DNA of 64,000 bases from Salinivirgaceae bacterium (GTDB lineage: Bacteria > Bacteroidota > Bacteroidia > Bacteroidales > SZUA-534), in the NCBI GenBank assembly GCA_017527435.1, contig JAFXQB010000009.1, positions 1 through 64,000 of the forward strand, written 5' to 3'. The notes under the pieces were generated by a model. The model made no database searches, was not told where the DNA came from, and saw only the letters and a program-made list of their open reading frames with translations. Made by a program: the position numbers and the translations under genes. The first letter of the stretch is position 1; every line of letters starts with the position of its first letter. Positions 8,124-16,085 of the stretch are shown one piece after another.

Positions 8124-8636
8124 TCATTTAATCGGGTCGCCGCAATACTGCTTGCGCTGGCACTTACGGCACTCACTGCCACGCCAGACCTTGTCGAACT
8201 CCTCAATGGCGGCTTCGACAATTTTCGGGTCATCGGTGAGAATGCCTGCCTCGAAGTTGCGCCTTGTGGCCGCTTTCATACCCATTCCTGCGCCAGTCAG
8301 GTTGGCGCTGCCTATGTAGCACACCGTTTGGTCGATAACAATGATTTTGAAATGCACGCGCGGGCACAACATCCGTTCGAGACCTTTGGCAAGACGCGGG
8401 TAACGGTCGAAATCAGCGCGGAAATTCTCGCCAGGTTCTTTGGCGTGAATGAGCCGCACCTCGACGCCACGGCCCAGCATCGCCGAAAGGGTACCCAAAA
8501 ACGGCTTCTGCACACCGCCTTGTGACACGTACAAATCCTTGATGTCGGCGGTGCCCAACCAAAGTGTGCGCTTGGCCATTGCGGCCAAGTTGAGCACTTT
8601 GGTGTAATGTTCGGTATCGGTTACAAGGGCTGTCAT
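8124..8636 (-). CDS. Phospholipase D-fold nuclease-like protein
   Basis: A 170-residue protein with one HKD motif, HFKIIVIDQTVCYIGSANLT, where H, K and D are correctly spaced and GSANLT is typical of the PLD nuclease group. Single-HKD proteins of this size usually work as dimers and cut DNA or act in restriction or repair. A C-terminal cysteine cluster, CRKCQRKQYC, could bind zinc. The start overlaps the stop of the DUF932-like gene (ATGA), so it is the third gene of the RadA-like/DUF932/PLD operon. Substrate and direction of action are not visible from sequence. Confidence 0.8.
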   Translation of the reverse strand: MTALVTDTEHYTKVLNLAAMAKRTLWLGTADIKDLYVSQGGVQKPFLGTLSAMLGRGVEVRLIHAKEPGENFRADFDRYPRLAKGLERMLCPRVHFKIIVIDQTVCYIGSANLTGAGMGMKAATRRNFEAGILTDDPKIVEAAIEEFDKVWRGSECRKCQRKQYCGDPIK

Positions 8637-9703
8637 AGCGCAGACTCGTAAACGTTGTATTGCTTTCGGATATCGCGTTTGCGATTGAGAAAATTAACGC
8701 TCTGCGTCATCAGCATTGTGCGGCGAATGTCGTGGTTGCGCCATACCTTGTTGTGCGACGCAAAGGCAGTCAGGACATTGAACTCATCCCATACGGTCAT
8801 ATCGCTGACGGCCATTGCCAGCCCTTCGGAATTGATTGGGTAGCCCGCTTTTTCGTATCTCTCCACATTCTCTTTATACGGAATCAATTTTGCCACCATT
8901 TCGGGCTCAATGCCAGAGTGTTGCAAGATTTTTGCGCCCAAGCCTAATTCACGCACCGACGCCTGCGTTTCGATAGCCAGTTGCGCATTTTTAAGCATCA
9001 GCGCAAGATTCTGCCGCAGGAAACTGTTGCTGTTGCCAAGCAGCATCCTCACTCTCGGCTCATCGTCGAGCGAGTCGATATGCATTTGGCGGTTCTGCGT
9101 CACTTGCGTCATTCCGTTGCGGCAGACAAGCCGTTCGTAATAGTTGCCCACAGCAATCTCTACAGGTGTCCAGTTCATCCACACACCGTCCGAAATGAAA
9201 TCGTCGCCTTTGGCAAATGACATTATCTGCGGGTCGAGCGAGTGCATACGGATTGAAATCTCGCTGCCCTGCCCGAAGTCGATAGCATCGGGCTCGTAGC
9301 GGTTTTTGTCCATAAACATCTCGGCAAAGTTGAAAAACGCCTCGGGCGGAATAAGGTGCTTGGGTGTTTGGTGGACGCCCGTAATGCTCTTTGTTTCGGT
9401 ATCGGCCACTAAAACAATCTTCTCGTTGCGTTTGTGCCGCGCCTGCGAGAAGAAGTTGCGCAGATTGGCAACTCCACTATCGCCGTACGAGTCTTGCGCC
9501 AGCTTGCTCTGACCGTTTTTCAGGCCGACAAAGCGGTCCATATCTTCGGCCATCTCGGGCGAGAACTCAACCACAGCGTTCCCAACGCGGTAGTGCGTCT
9601 CATCGACGGCCACAATCTCATTTTTGTCAACCTCACGATAAACGGTGGGTTGAAGCAGAATCTTGTTCTTAAGAATCTGATAATCTGTGTTATCCATACG
9701 CAT
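8633..9703 (-). CDS. DUF932-like phage/plasmid-type protein
   Basis: This 356-residue protein has the general features I associate with DUF932 (phage/plasmid-like) proteins. The N-terminal half resembles a ligand- or DNA-associating domain (FSPEMAEDMDRFVGL, VLVADTETKSITGV). The central part contains YERLVCRNGMTQ. The C-terminal helical region ends with NVLTAFASHN. DUF932 proteins are common on mobile elements and their biochemical role is poorly defined. The gene is translationally coupled at both ends: its ATG overlaps the RadA-like stop (TAATG) and its stop overlaps the PLD start (ATGA). The family assignment is from memory and moderate; the operon assignment is firm. Confidence 0.6.
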   Translation of the reverse strand: MRMDNTDYQILKNKILLQPTVYREVDKNEIVAVDETHYRVGNAVVEFSPEMAEDMDRFVGLKNGQSKLAQDSYGDSGVANLRNFFSQARHKRNEKIVLVADTETKSITGVHQTPKHLIPPEAFFNFAEMFMDKNRYEPDAIDFGQGSEISIRMHSLDPQIMSFAKGDDFISDGVWMNWTPVEIAVGNYYERLVCRNGMTQVTQNRQMHIDSLDDEPRVRMLLGNSNSFLRQNLALMLKNAQLAIETQASVRELGLGAKILQHSGIEPEMVAKLIPYKENVERYEKAGYPINSEGLAMAVSDMTVWDEFNVLTAFASHNKVWRNHDIRRTMLMTQSVNFLNRKRDIRKQYNVYESAL

Positions 9704-10542
9704 TAATTTTTATTGTTGTTAAACAGTTGGTCGAATTGTGTGGCAAAGTCGCGCAGTTGCGCCGACACATCGCTTTGCAAATGCCGAAGGTTAAGGTCTT
9801 GCTCGTAGCGCTCTTCATCGAAGAACACATCACCTTGAGTGCCAAGACTATAGTAGAGTTTGACGCCCACATCGCCGCGGCGGTGCTTCGAGAAAGTAAT
9901 GTAACGGTCGCTGTAAATGTTCTTGGGGTTGTCGAGCCGCAGTTCCATCATAGCCGTTATGCTGTGTTTCAAACGGTTAGAGCCGACAAAGGCACCACTT
10001 TTGGTCACCTGCTGAATGGTGAGAAACGTGGTGTTCACGCCCCGAGCGTTCATTCCTTTGTTCTGCTGCTTAATGAGCGCAAGCAGCATACTTTCAGCCT
10101 TTTTCGTTGAAATGTTCTCCTCTTCCTTGACAATGCCGTGCAACTCGTGAAACGAGTCAATGGCCACAATGTCCCACCCGCGCCCGATAACTTCCGTCAG
10201 GCCGCTCCAGTTGTGCGAATTATCGTCGGCGTTACTCTCAATAAAAAGAATGTCGATATCGGCGAACTTCGGATACCGCTGCACATACACGGCCAGGTCG
10301 ATTTCGTTCATCTCGGCGCTCACAAACAGTATTCTAATGTCAGGGTTACGCAACTGAATGTTGGCCAGCATATCCAGAATGATAGTGGTTTTTCCCACGC
10401 CAGGGTCGCCGATAATCATATAGTTGACGCCTTTTGGCAGACCCGAATACGAACACAGCAGTCTGTCGAGAACAGTACCCGTTAGATAGTTCTTGAACAG
10501 GTCGGGCGAAAAATGCAGATTCCGTATTCTGATTGGTTCCAT
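9703..10542 (-). CDS. RadA/KaiC-like P-loop ATPase
   Basis: About 279 residues from the ATG at 10542; a GTG at 10563 is in frame but would lie inside the promoter. A RecA-fold core is clear. Walker A is GDPGVGKTT at residues 45-53, a switch-like strand is FVSAEMNE, and Walker B is DIVAIDSFHE. Also present are TIQQVTKSGAFVGSNRLKH, like the RadA VTKEGxxAGPxxLEH stretch, and KHRRGDVG where RadA has KNRFG. Compared with RadA/Sms it lacks the N-terminal zinc finger and the C-terminal Lon-like domain. It probably remodels DNA or moves along it. It is first in a coupled three-gene operon under the shared operator. Confidence 0.78.
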   Translation of the reverse strand: MEPIRIRNLHFSPDLFKNYLTGTVLDRLLCSYSGLPKGVNYMIIGDPGVGKTTIILDMLANIQLRNPDIRILFVSAEMNEIDLAVYVQRYPKFADIDILFIESNADDNSHNWSGLTEVIGRGWDIVAIDSFHELHGIVKEEENISTKKAESMLLALIKQQNKGMNARGVNTTFLTIQQVTKSGAFVGSNRLKHSITAMMELRLDNPKNIYSDRYITFSKHRRGDVGVKLYYSLGTQGDVFFDEERYEQDLNLRHLQSDVSAQLRDFATQFDQLFNNNKN

Positions 10543-10565
10543 ACTGTTTGTTTTTACTGACACTG

Positions 10566-10601
10566 CAAATAAAATGACTCATACTCCCAAATAATGGTAG
10601 T
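10566..10601 (-). promoter_or_regulatory. Promoter with shared operator, RadA-like/DUF932/PLD operon
   Basis: The operator ACTCCCAAATAATGGTAGT occupies 10583-10601. Exactly 9 nt separate it from a -7-like box (minus strand TTTATTTG, 10566-10573). The start codon is 23 nt downstream of the box. One arm carries a single mismatch to the consensus inverted repeat. Confidence 0.75.
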
Positions 10602-10643
10602 TAGTACCAAAATTGCCTGAAACAAAAAGGAATTTGTTTATAC

Positions 10644-10689
10644 CATTCATAATCAAACTTTTTCATTTTATAGCACCGAATTATGAATG
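10644..10689. repeat. 10-bp inverted repeat with 26-nt loop
   Basis: CATTCATAAT at 10644-10653 is the exact reverse complement of ATTATGAATG at 10680-10689. It lies between the stop of the 179-aa gene and the RadA-like promoter. It could be a weak terminator or a binding site; nothing else is visible between 10602 and 10760. Confidence 0.45.
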
Positions 10690-10760
10690 CAAAGAAATCC
10701 GCAACCTGCGCGAAATCGCGGCATAGGTTTTGGATTTTTTCGAAAAAAAATATCAGAGTG

Positions 10761-11300
10761 TCAGAAAATGGTTGTGTCGGGCGTATTTACCACATCAACG
10801 TCATTCACCCACCTGTCGCAAGGCAGCGTGGGGCGAATTCGGAAATAGTGCGGAACGCTGTTTATGGCGGCCTCGTAGCGGGGAATTTCGTCAATCGCCT
10901 GCTCGAATTGTGCCATTGTGAGCGACTGCTTCAGCGCCAACTCGCGGCCCTTGGGCAGGCTGACGATTAACTCCTCAACGCTTATCACGAATGAGAATCG
11001 CTCCGCATCCTCCTTTCGGGTGACGGTTGTGTTGGCGCGGTGGCGGCTCTCAACCCGATACCTGCTCGGCACGCTGTTTATGGCTGAAACGCTCTGCGGT
11101 ATGCGGCCGAGCCACTTCTGCACCAGGGCGGGATTGTCGGCAGGCAAGGTGACAACCAACTTCCGACCGTGCCGCAGTCTCACATCCAGCAGCCGTTCTT
11201 CGAGTTGGTAATCAAGCCCAAACTCGCGCATACGGTTTTTGACGATAGTGGCGGTTTGGTTTGCTTGGGGGGTGTGTTGTTTGGGGTTTAATGTGTTCAT
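10761..11300 (-). CDS. Unknown 179-aa protein with internally repeated module
   Basis: I do not recognise a family. The sequence contains two related units. The first runs through KLVVTLPADN, VQKWLGRIPQ and SAINSVPSRYRVES. The second runs through EELIVSLPKG, FEQAIDEIPR and AAINSVPHYFRIRP. The shared core is (A/S)INSVPxxxRI. The protein is soluble, with no signal peptide or membrane segment. It starts 21 nt after the stop of the 102-aa gene and so shares its operator-controlled promoter. Its last 25 residues recur as a fragment behind the PLD gene, which links the two operons by duplication. Confidence 0.6.
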   Translation of the reverse strand: MNTLNPKQHTPQANQTATIVKNRMREFGLDYQLEERLLDVRLRHGRKLVVTLPADNPALVQKWLGRIPQSVSAINSVPSRYRVESRHRANTTVTRKEDAERFSFVISVEELIVSLPKGRELALKQSLTMAQFEQAIDEIPRYEAAINSVPHYFRIRPTLPCDRWVNDVDVVNTPDTTIF

Positions 11301-11321
11301 TGTCTGAAAAATAAGTTGTTG

Positions 11322-11630
11322 TTAATCCCATAAATCGCAATAATGTTTGCAGAAAAGGTTGAGCCCAGTTTTTACGGCGGTTTCCTCCTCGCTTGTGAGC
11401 GTGCGCGTGGTGCTCATCAGCCCAAAGGCATCGGCCATCTGCCGAATGGCGTTGTTCCATTCGCGCATATCGGCGAACCCGACAGGGAAACCGTGCTTGT
11501 CCAACGCCAAGAACGCCCGCAAACGTGGCTCTATCAGCCGCGCCAAGGCGTTGTTTGTGTTCCAAATTTCATCAATCGGATAGTCGTGCCTGTGGCTCCA
11601 ATTGCCGTCGGTTTTGTTGCTCTTTTTCAT
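11322..11630 (-). CDS. Unknown 102-aa protein, first gene of an operator-controlled pair
   Basis: A small soluble protein without a family I can name. It is rich in tryptophan and aromatic residues (GNWSHRHDYPIDEIWNTNN, MREWNNAIRQMADAFGLM, CKHYCDLWD) and looks mostly helical. A conserved-looking acidic/threonine stretch, TLTSEEETAVKTGL, precedes the C-terminus. The start is a clear ATG at 11630, preceded by a 61-nt leader holding two CCTTAAGG palindromes. It lies 21 nt upstream of the 179-aa gene and is transcribed from the operator-type promoter at 11692-11727. Its role is unknown; the regulon context suggests it works with the FtsZ-like and RadA-like proteins. Confidence 0.6.
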   Translation of the reverse strand: MKKSNKTDGNWSHRHDYPIDEIWNTNNALARLIEPRLRAFLALDKHGFPVGFADMREWNNAIRQMADAFGLMSTTRTLTSEEETAVKTGLNLFCKHYCDLWD

Positions 11631-11647
11631 ACGCGTTTTTTGTTTTT

Positions 11648-11681
11648 ATCCTTAAGGGAAGATTAAGCCATCCTTAAGGGA
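11648..11681. repeat. Two CCTTAAGG palindromic direct repeats in the leader of the 102-aa gene
   Basis: ATCCTTAAGGGA occurs at 11648-11659 and again at 11670-11681, exactly 22 bp apart. The spacing is about two helical turns and the core is palindromic, as expected for a pair of protein-binding sites. Both fall within the predicted 5' untranslated region of the 102-aa gene. Confidence 0.5.
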
Positions 11682-11691
11682 TTTCTGCACG

Positions 11692-11727
11692 CAATAATAG
11701 GACGCGCCACTCTCGAATAATGAGAGC
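11692..11727 (-). promoter_or_regulatory. Promoter with shared operator, 102-aa/179-aa genes
   Basis: The operator ACTCTCGAATAATGAGAGC lies at 11709-11727, again 9 nt upstream of a -7-like box (minus strand TATTATTG, 11692-11699). It is one of five such sites in the block. Confidence 0.75.
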
Positions 11728-11760
11728 GGCGGACATAAAAAAACAGCGCGGACGAGTTTT
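11716..11760. repeat. 45-bp exact direct repeat, copy 1
   Basis: This segment is identical to 19150-19194. It spans the right half of the operator and the first arm of a terminator hairpin. The two copies are 7.4 kb apart and bracket the DUF262 pair, both FtsZ-like genes and the possible UDG-fold gene. Confidence 0.85.
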
Positions 11761-11778
11761 CTCGGCGGCGCTGTTTTT
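11739..11778 (-). terminator. Terminator of the DUF262 gene pair
   Basis: The arms AAAAACAGCGC (11739-11749) and GCGCTGTTTTT (11768-11778) pair, and on the minus strand the hairpin is followed by a T run. It sits 22 nt after the DUF262 stop at 11800. The symmetry would also allow termination on the plus strand. Confidence 0.7.
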
Positions 11779-11799
11779 GAAGGTGAAGGCTATGGAAGG

Positions 11800-14067
11800 T
11801 TATTCTGATTTTTCACATTGTTTGGTTTGACAATTGGCGCAAAACACATTTGCTTCTTCGATAAGCCCATTGAGTTTAGTCAAAAAAGTATCTTTGTTTT
11901 CTTCCTTATCGACAGGAAAATAATAATTGTTTTCAGGTGTATCAGGTTCTTGTGAATTTTTTAGTTTTTTCCCTTCCCAATTATCGTTCATTAGACATAC
12001 AGTGTTGTTTGAGTAGTATATGAAACAGTGCTGATTATATTGGAATTTAATGTTTTCTCCTCTAAAAAAAGTGGTGTTTTTAATTCTCTGCCCACAACCA
12101 ATACGATTTTCATCTATTAATGAAACAAGTATTTCGTTCTCGTGCACATTATCTCCCAAATAAATATCATTACTATGATTCGTGTGCCAGATATGTAATC
12201 TTACATTATTTTTTTCCAAATAATACCATTCACCATTCAAATAGTCAAGTATGGTAGTTTTTACCAATTGGTCTTGCGTTTTACGCATTCTGGCATCATC
12301 AATATCAGATTCGAAATTTTCAAAATCACACATTATATTGTTGCTCAACAAACGATTAACTTGGGCATTTAAATCTTTATTTAACAAAATATAATCTCGC
12401 CAATTTTCTTTAGAATTCACGTAAAAAGGTGCTGTGAAATTTTCCCATTTTGAAAAATAGCTAATAAGCGTGCGAAGTAAAACACATCCTTCAACATACT
12501 TCTGGCAAACTCCATCCCCGTTAAAATACTCCTTTGCATTTACCCATTTGTTATCGAACAGTTTCCAACTATCTTCCGTAACTTTTCCTTCGCCATCCGT
12601 AAACAAGAATCTGATTGCACCTTTGAAGAAAGCGTATTTTTCGGCCTCGATAATTATTTCTTCCCAAGTTTTTCCATCCGAGCGTTGTTCTCCGTTAAGG
12701 ATTTGTTTGGCTTTGGCGATTTCTTCTTCTATTTGACCTTTGTCAAAAGTGTTTAATTTCCCTTCATTAGCCAAGTCCAAATAAATATCGGCATTTGCTA
12801 CCTGATTAATAGTTTTACATATTTTGCCAAAATTATTGCCATCTATTTCACTGTTTGCAACAAGATTTCGAAAAACTCTGTTCCATCTTTTATATAGTTC
12901 TTTGTCAATAGGAGCATATTCTGTCAATTCCGCATACTTATATAGTGAGAACAACTTTGTCCTATGGGAAAAATGGGGATTAGAACTTTTAATGATTTCG
13001 TCTGCAAAAAATTTAGAGTCAGGGAATCTCAATTCTTCATCAATGCTTTTTATTGTCTCGTAATTAGGGCAAATCCAATCAAAGAATTTCTCAAAACTAT
13101 TTATATTCTCAAATGCAGGTTTGTATTTTTCAAAACTAATAAATGGGACGTCCGTTAAATTGTCCTTCATTTTTGCATCAATGAAGTGTTTGTATTCTTT
13201 GTCGGAATCGTCATTACTATGTAAACTCAATATCATATACGTGTATTCGTTAATGAAATTCATATATGATATGTCTGGGTCTGCAAATTTTCTGTTATCA
13301 TCTTTCGACATTTCAAGCATAAAAGTCAACCAATTATCATCGAATTTATTTGCAATTGACGGTTTGTATTCGTCAATCGGTTTGCATTCGTCAATGAATT
13401 TCGATTTAAACAACTCAAATGTTGTAAGTGAGCGACCTCGTGAATTCATTTTCAAATAGGTTTTACCATCAGAGTTCTTTTCTAACTTCAAAATGTCATA
13501 TTTAATGCTACTGTCATCTGAAAATAGCTTTTGGCATAAGCCACATTCGTCTTTTGGATATTGTTTTTCAATTTCTTCCAGCATTGTTAGCATTCCCTTT
13601 ACAGTTGGGTCATTTTCCCAAATGGAAAAATAATTACAATTTGCTTTAATATCATCAACCACTTTCCCTTTCCGTTTAATTTTAAAAAGCAATTCAACAA
13701 ATTGAGAAGAATAACTACGTGTGTCCCAACTGAAATTCGTCGAAAGATTATGATAATCATCCAACTTATTCTCTCTCCAGGCCACATACCAATACAACAA
13801 GAAAACTGTAGTCAATCGCTGTTGTCCATCAACAGCGATAAATGTTGAGTTGTCTATGTCGTATGAGCCAAAAACCAAGCCAAGGTGACATTTTTTTTCT
13901 CCTCTTATGGCTTGATACAACTCTTCTACAAACACTTCGCGAATATTATCAATTCTTCCGCCATCAGTTCGACCTTGAGCATAATCGCGCTGATAATATG
14001 GAACTTGAATTTTGTAATTATTTATTTCAGTCCAAAATGTTGTGTTACTTTTTATGTTGTTTTCCAT
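11800..14067 (-). CDS. DUF262-domain protein (GmrSD-like), partner A
   Basis: A 755-residue protein whose N-terminus is a DUF262 (ParB/sulfiredoxin-like) domain. Its signatures are VPYYQRDYAQGR near residue 22 and the catalytic-type FIAVDGQQRLTT near residue 76. The long helical remainder has no obvious DUF1524 HNH motif, so nuclease activity may reside in the partner gene. DUF262 proteins belong to the GmrS/SspE/BrxU group, which use nucleotide hydrolysis to license cleavage of modified phage DNA. The gene begins 6 nt after the stop of the DUF262-DUF1524 gene and ends at a terminator. It is strikingly AT-rich relative to its neighbours, which suggests horizontal acquisition. Confidence 0.82.
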   Translation of the reverse strand: MENNIKSNTTFWTEINNYKIQVPYYQRDYAQGRTDGGRIDNIREVFVEELYQAIRGEKKCHLGLVFGSYDIDNSTFIAVDGQQRLTTVFLLYWYVAWRENKLDDYHNLSTNFSWDTRSYSSQFVELLFKIKRKGKVVDDIKANCNYFSIWENDPTVKGMLTMLEEIEKQYPKDECGLCQKLFSDDSSIKYDILKLEKNSDGKTYLKMNSRGRSLTTFELFKSKFIDECKPIDEYKPSIANKFDDNWLTFMLEMSKDDNRKFADPDISYMNFINEYTYMILSLHSNDDSDKEYKHFIDAKMKDNLTDVPFISFEKYKPAFENINSFEKFFDWICPNYETIKSIDEELRFPDSKFFADEIIKSSNPHFSHRTKLFSLYKYAELTEYAPIDKELYKRWNRVFRNLVANSEIDGNNFGKICKTINQVANADIYLDLANEGKLNTFDKGQIEEEIAKAKQILNGEQRSDGKTWEEIIIEAEKYAFFKGAIRFLFTDGEGKVTEDSWKLFDNKWVNAKEYFNGDGVCQKYVEGCVLLRTLISYFSKWENFTAPFYVNSKENWRDYILLNKDLNAQVNRLLSNNIMCDFENFESDIDDARMRKTQDQLVKTTILDYLNGEWYYLEKNNVRLHIWHTNHSNDIYLGDNVHENEILVSLIDENRIGCGQRIKNTTFFRGENIKFQYNQHCFIYYSNNTVCLMNDNWEGKKLKNSQEPDTPENNYYFPVDKEENKDTFLTKLNGLIEEANVFCANCQTKQCEKSE

Positions 14068-14073
14068 ATCTTT

Positions 14074-15858
14074 TTACTTAATGCGGTTTATTGTTTCAAT
14101 TATTGCTTTTATATAGCTATCCCTATCAGATAGATACCCATCGTATGCATCATCTTTTTCCCACTTGTAGAAATGCCCAGGGATTTGCGTATAGGCTTTC
14201 ATAAAGACATTTTGAGTTCCGAGAGGCACAAACTGTCCTTTTTTCACTCTTTCCATAATGATACGGCGTTTTGTCGAGAATGGGGCTACTTTGTATTCTC
14301 CTGAACGATTTATGTTTGCATTGAGCAAAACAAGGTTGCCAATACTATTCTGATTGAAGTCTTTTTTTTCATCTTCTCCTTCTAATGCAAAAACAATGTC
14401 CTTGAACATATTGTCAAATATCTCTTTGGAAAGAGGCTTGAATGTTTCGTTTTTGTCTTCTTTTATGATTGTATAATCAGAGTCTTCAACCTCTTTTGCC
14501 TTCCTAATCCATTTGAGGTATTTGTCTTTGTTTTCGTCTTTGTTTTCAACAAGTTTATCTTCAACTAATTTTTCATCCAAATCTTTCAACCACTTAACCC
14601 ATTCGACCTTACTCTGCAACGATTCTGAAGCAGTTGCATGAACGTGTTCTTTGTCCCAATCTTCATCTTTGTACAGGTCGAAATGAAATTTATCATTGAA
14701 AGTGTATTTGTAATCTTTTTTCTCATCAATTGACATCAGCGATAAAATGTTGAATAAAAGCAATACATTTTTAGTTCTACCGTCTTTGTATACCATAGTT
14801 CTAATGACATCTTCTGTTGGCATATTATCAACAACACGTTTACGAACTAATTCCTTGATTTCTATTGTGGATTTGTCTTTGCAACCATTCCATATTTCAG
14901 CAAGCTCTTTATCCCCGTTTTTTTCATTTCCTTTTTTTTCTACAAGGAAGCCTATTAGATTGTAAAGGAAATTGTCATTATACCAACACAACAAACGGTT
15001 ATATATGTTCTGAATCTCTTGCCAAATGCTTTCTACTGATTCCCCGCCTTTGTCAACTTTGTTAGAAATTTTATTGAACGTATGGTGTTCGTCCTTTTCT
15101 TTATCTTCTTTAGTCGTACCCACATATAGGTCTAAAAGTAATTCTATGCGATTAGACTCTTTATTGTATATGCTGTGCTTTGTTGTTATGAACGAAAAGA
15201 AACTTTTTTCTTGAAGTTTATATTCCATTTCGTCCCACTCACAAGCCATTCTCGTTTGTTTTTGTGGTTTGGTTTTCGTCAAAATGAATGCCTTAACAAG
15301 TTCCGCATTTGTCAAACTGATTTTGGCACTGTTCAATCGTTCAAAATGAGCGGGGCCTTCTTTGGGGTCAATTTCGTACCAAATGATTTTGACGTTCTTT
15401 TTTAGATTTTTGAAAAACAACTCAAGTTTGTCTTTTCTACCATTTATTGCTTCAAGTGCTTGCGAAAAATAATGCGTATCACAAGTTCCTTCATCTTTGG
15501 CAGCACCTTTTTCTTGTATTTTTCTCAAGAATGCATTGCTTGTGTTTCGTGTTTCATATTCGATACTGAAATTCCACTCTATTCCCAAACCATAATGCTT
15601 TGCCCAATTAATAATTAGCCATATAGTTGTTAGACGTTGCTGACCGTCAACCAAAACATACTTGTCGTTATCTTTAGCAACAACTATTGGCTGAAGGCAA
15701 TAATCGCTATTGTCATCTAGTGCTATTTCAGCAATATCTTCAATAAGGTATTCGACATCTTTTTTCCTCCACTTATACCCACGCTGGTAATCTGGAACCA
15801 TAAAACTATTGCCATTCAGTTCGCTAACTGATTTTAATTCAATTTTATTTTCTCCCAT
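14074..15858 (-). CDS. DUF262-DUF1524 protein (GmrSD-like), partner B
   Basis: About 594 residues from the ATG at 15858. The N-terminal DUF262 domain shows MVPDYQRGYKWR and YVLVDGQQRLTT. The C-terminus has the DUF1524 HNH-like landmark IGNLVLLNANINRSG followed by basic STKRR. This is the architecture of the type IV restriction enzyme GmrSD, which cuts glucosylated or otherwise modified phage DNA using a nucleotide-dependent switch. It precedes partner A by 6 nt, so the two form an operon. Like partner A it is AT-rich and lacks the operator found at neighbouring units, so I treat the pair as a separate defence module. Confidence 0.85.
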   Translation of the reverse strand: MGENKIELKSVSELNGNSFMVPDYQRGYKWRKKDVEYLIEDIAEIALDDNSDYCLQPIVVAKDNDKYVLVDGQQRLTTIWLIINWAKHYGLGIEWNFSIEYETRNTSNAFLRKIQEKGAAKDEGTCDTHYFSQALEAINGRKDKLELFFKNLKKNVKIIWYEIDPKEGPAHFERLNSAKISLTNAELVKAFILTKTKPQKQTRMACEWDEMEYKLQEKSFFSFITTKHSIYNKESNRIELLLDLYVGTTKEDKEKDEHHTFNKISNKVDKGGESVESIWQEIQNIYNRLLCWYNDNFLYNLIGFLVEKKGNEKNGDKELAEIWNGCKDKSTIEIKELVRKRVVDNMPTEDVIRTMVYKDGRTKNVLLLFNILSLMSIDEKKDYKYTFNDKFHFDLYKDEDWDKEHVHATASESLQSKVEWVKWLKDLDEKLVEDKLVENKDENKDKYLKWIRKAKEVEDSDYTIIKEDKNETFKPLSKEIFDNMFKDIVFALEGEDEKKDFNQNSIGNLVLLNANINRSGEYKVAPFSTKRRIIMERVKKGQFVPLGTQNVFMKAYTQIPGHFYKWEKDDAYDGYLSDRDSYIKAIIETINRIK

Positions 15859-15897
15859 AACTATTGGTTTTTGTATCGCAATATACAATTTTTAAGT

Positions 15898-15930
15898 AAA
15901 GGCAAAGCGCCCAAGAGCGCCCTGCCTTTT
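15898..15930 (-). terminator. Terminator after the FtsZ-like 1 operon
   Basis: AAAGGCA at 15898-15904 pairs with TGCCTTT at 15923-15929, with a further GCGC/GCGC pairing inside. It starts 6 nt past the stop of the 45-aa ORF, supporting that ORF as the last gene of the unit. Confidence 0.65.
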
Positions 15931-15935
15931 GCGAC

Positions 15936-16073
15936 TTACTTCTTCGGCACGAAGGCATAAGTCTTGCCGCTGATTAGTTTTGCTTCGCCACCTAAAAGTC
16001 GTGCCGCTGTCATCAACTCACCTTGTGAATTGTAGGTTTGAACGTTTCCGTTCGGGAAATTTAACTGATACAT
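15936..16073 (-). CDS. Small 45-aa protein following FtsZ-like 1
   Basis: The ATG at 16073 opens a 45-codon frame ending in TAA at 15936. The peptide starts MYQLNFPNGNVQTYNSQGEL and ends YAFVPKK. It starts 12 nt after the FtsZ-like 1 stop, and a terminator follows directly. That position, a sensible start and a folded-looking composition (mixed hydrophobic strands, glycine turns) support a real gene. No family is recognised. It may be a small partner or regulator of the FtsZ-like filament; that is inference from position only. Confidence 0.6.
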   Translation of the reverse strand: MYQLNFPNGNVQTYNSQGELMTAARLLGGEAKLISGKTYAFVPKK

Positions 16074-16085
16074 AAACGTTTAGTA

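Noticed and set aside
8124..8126. TGA of the PLD gene read as a sense codon, joining it to the downstream 31-codon module
   Set aside because: TGA is a normal stop elsewhere in this window, and the PLD protein already ends in a plausible cysteine cluster. A duplicated remnant is simpler.
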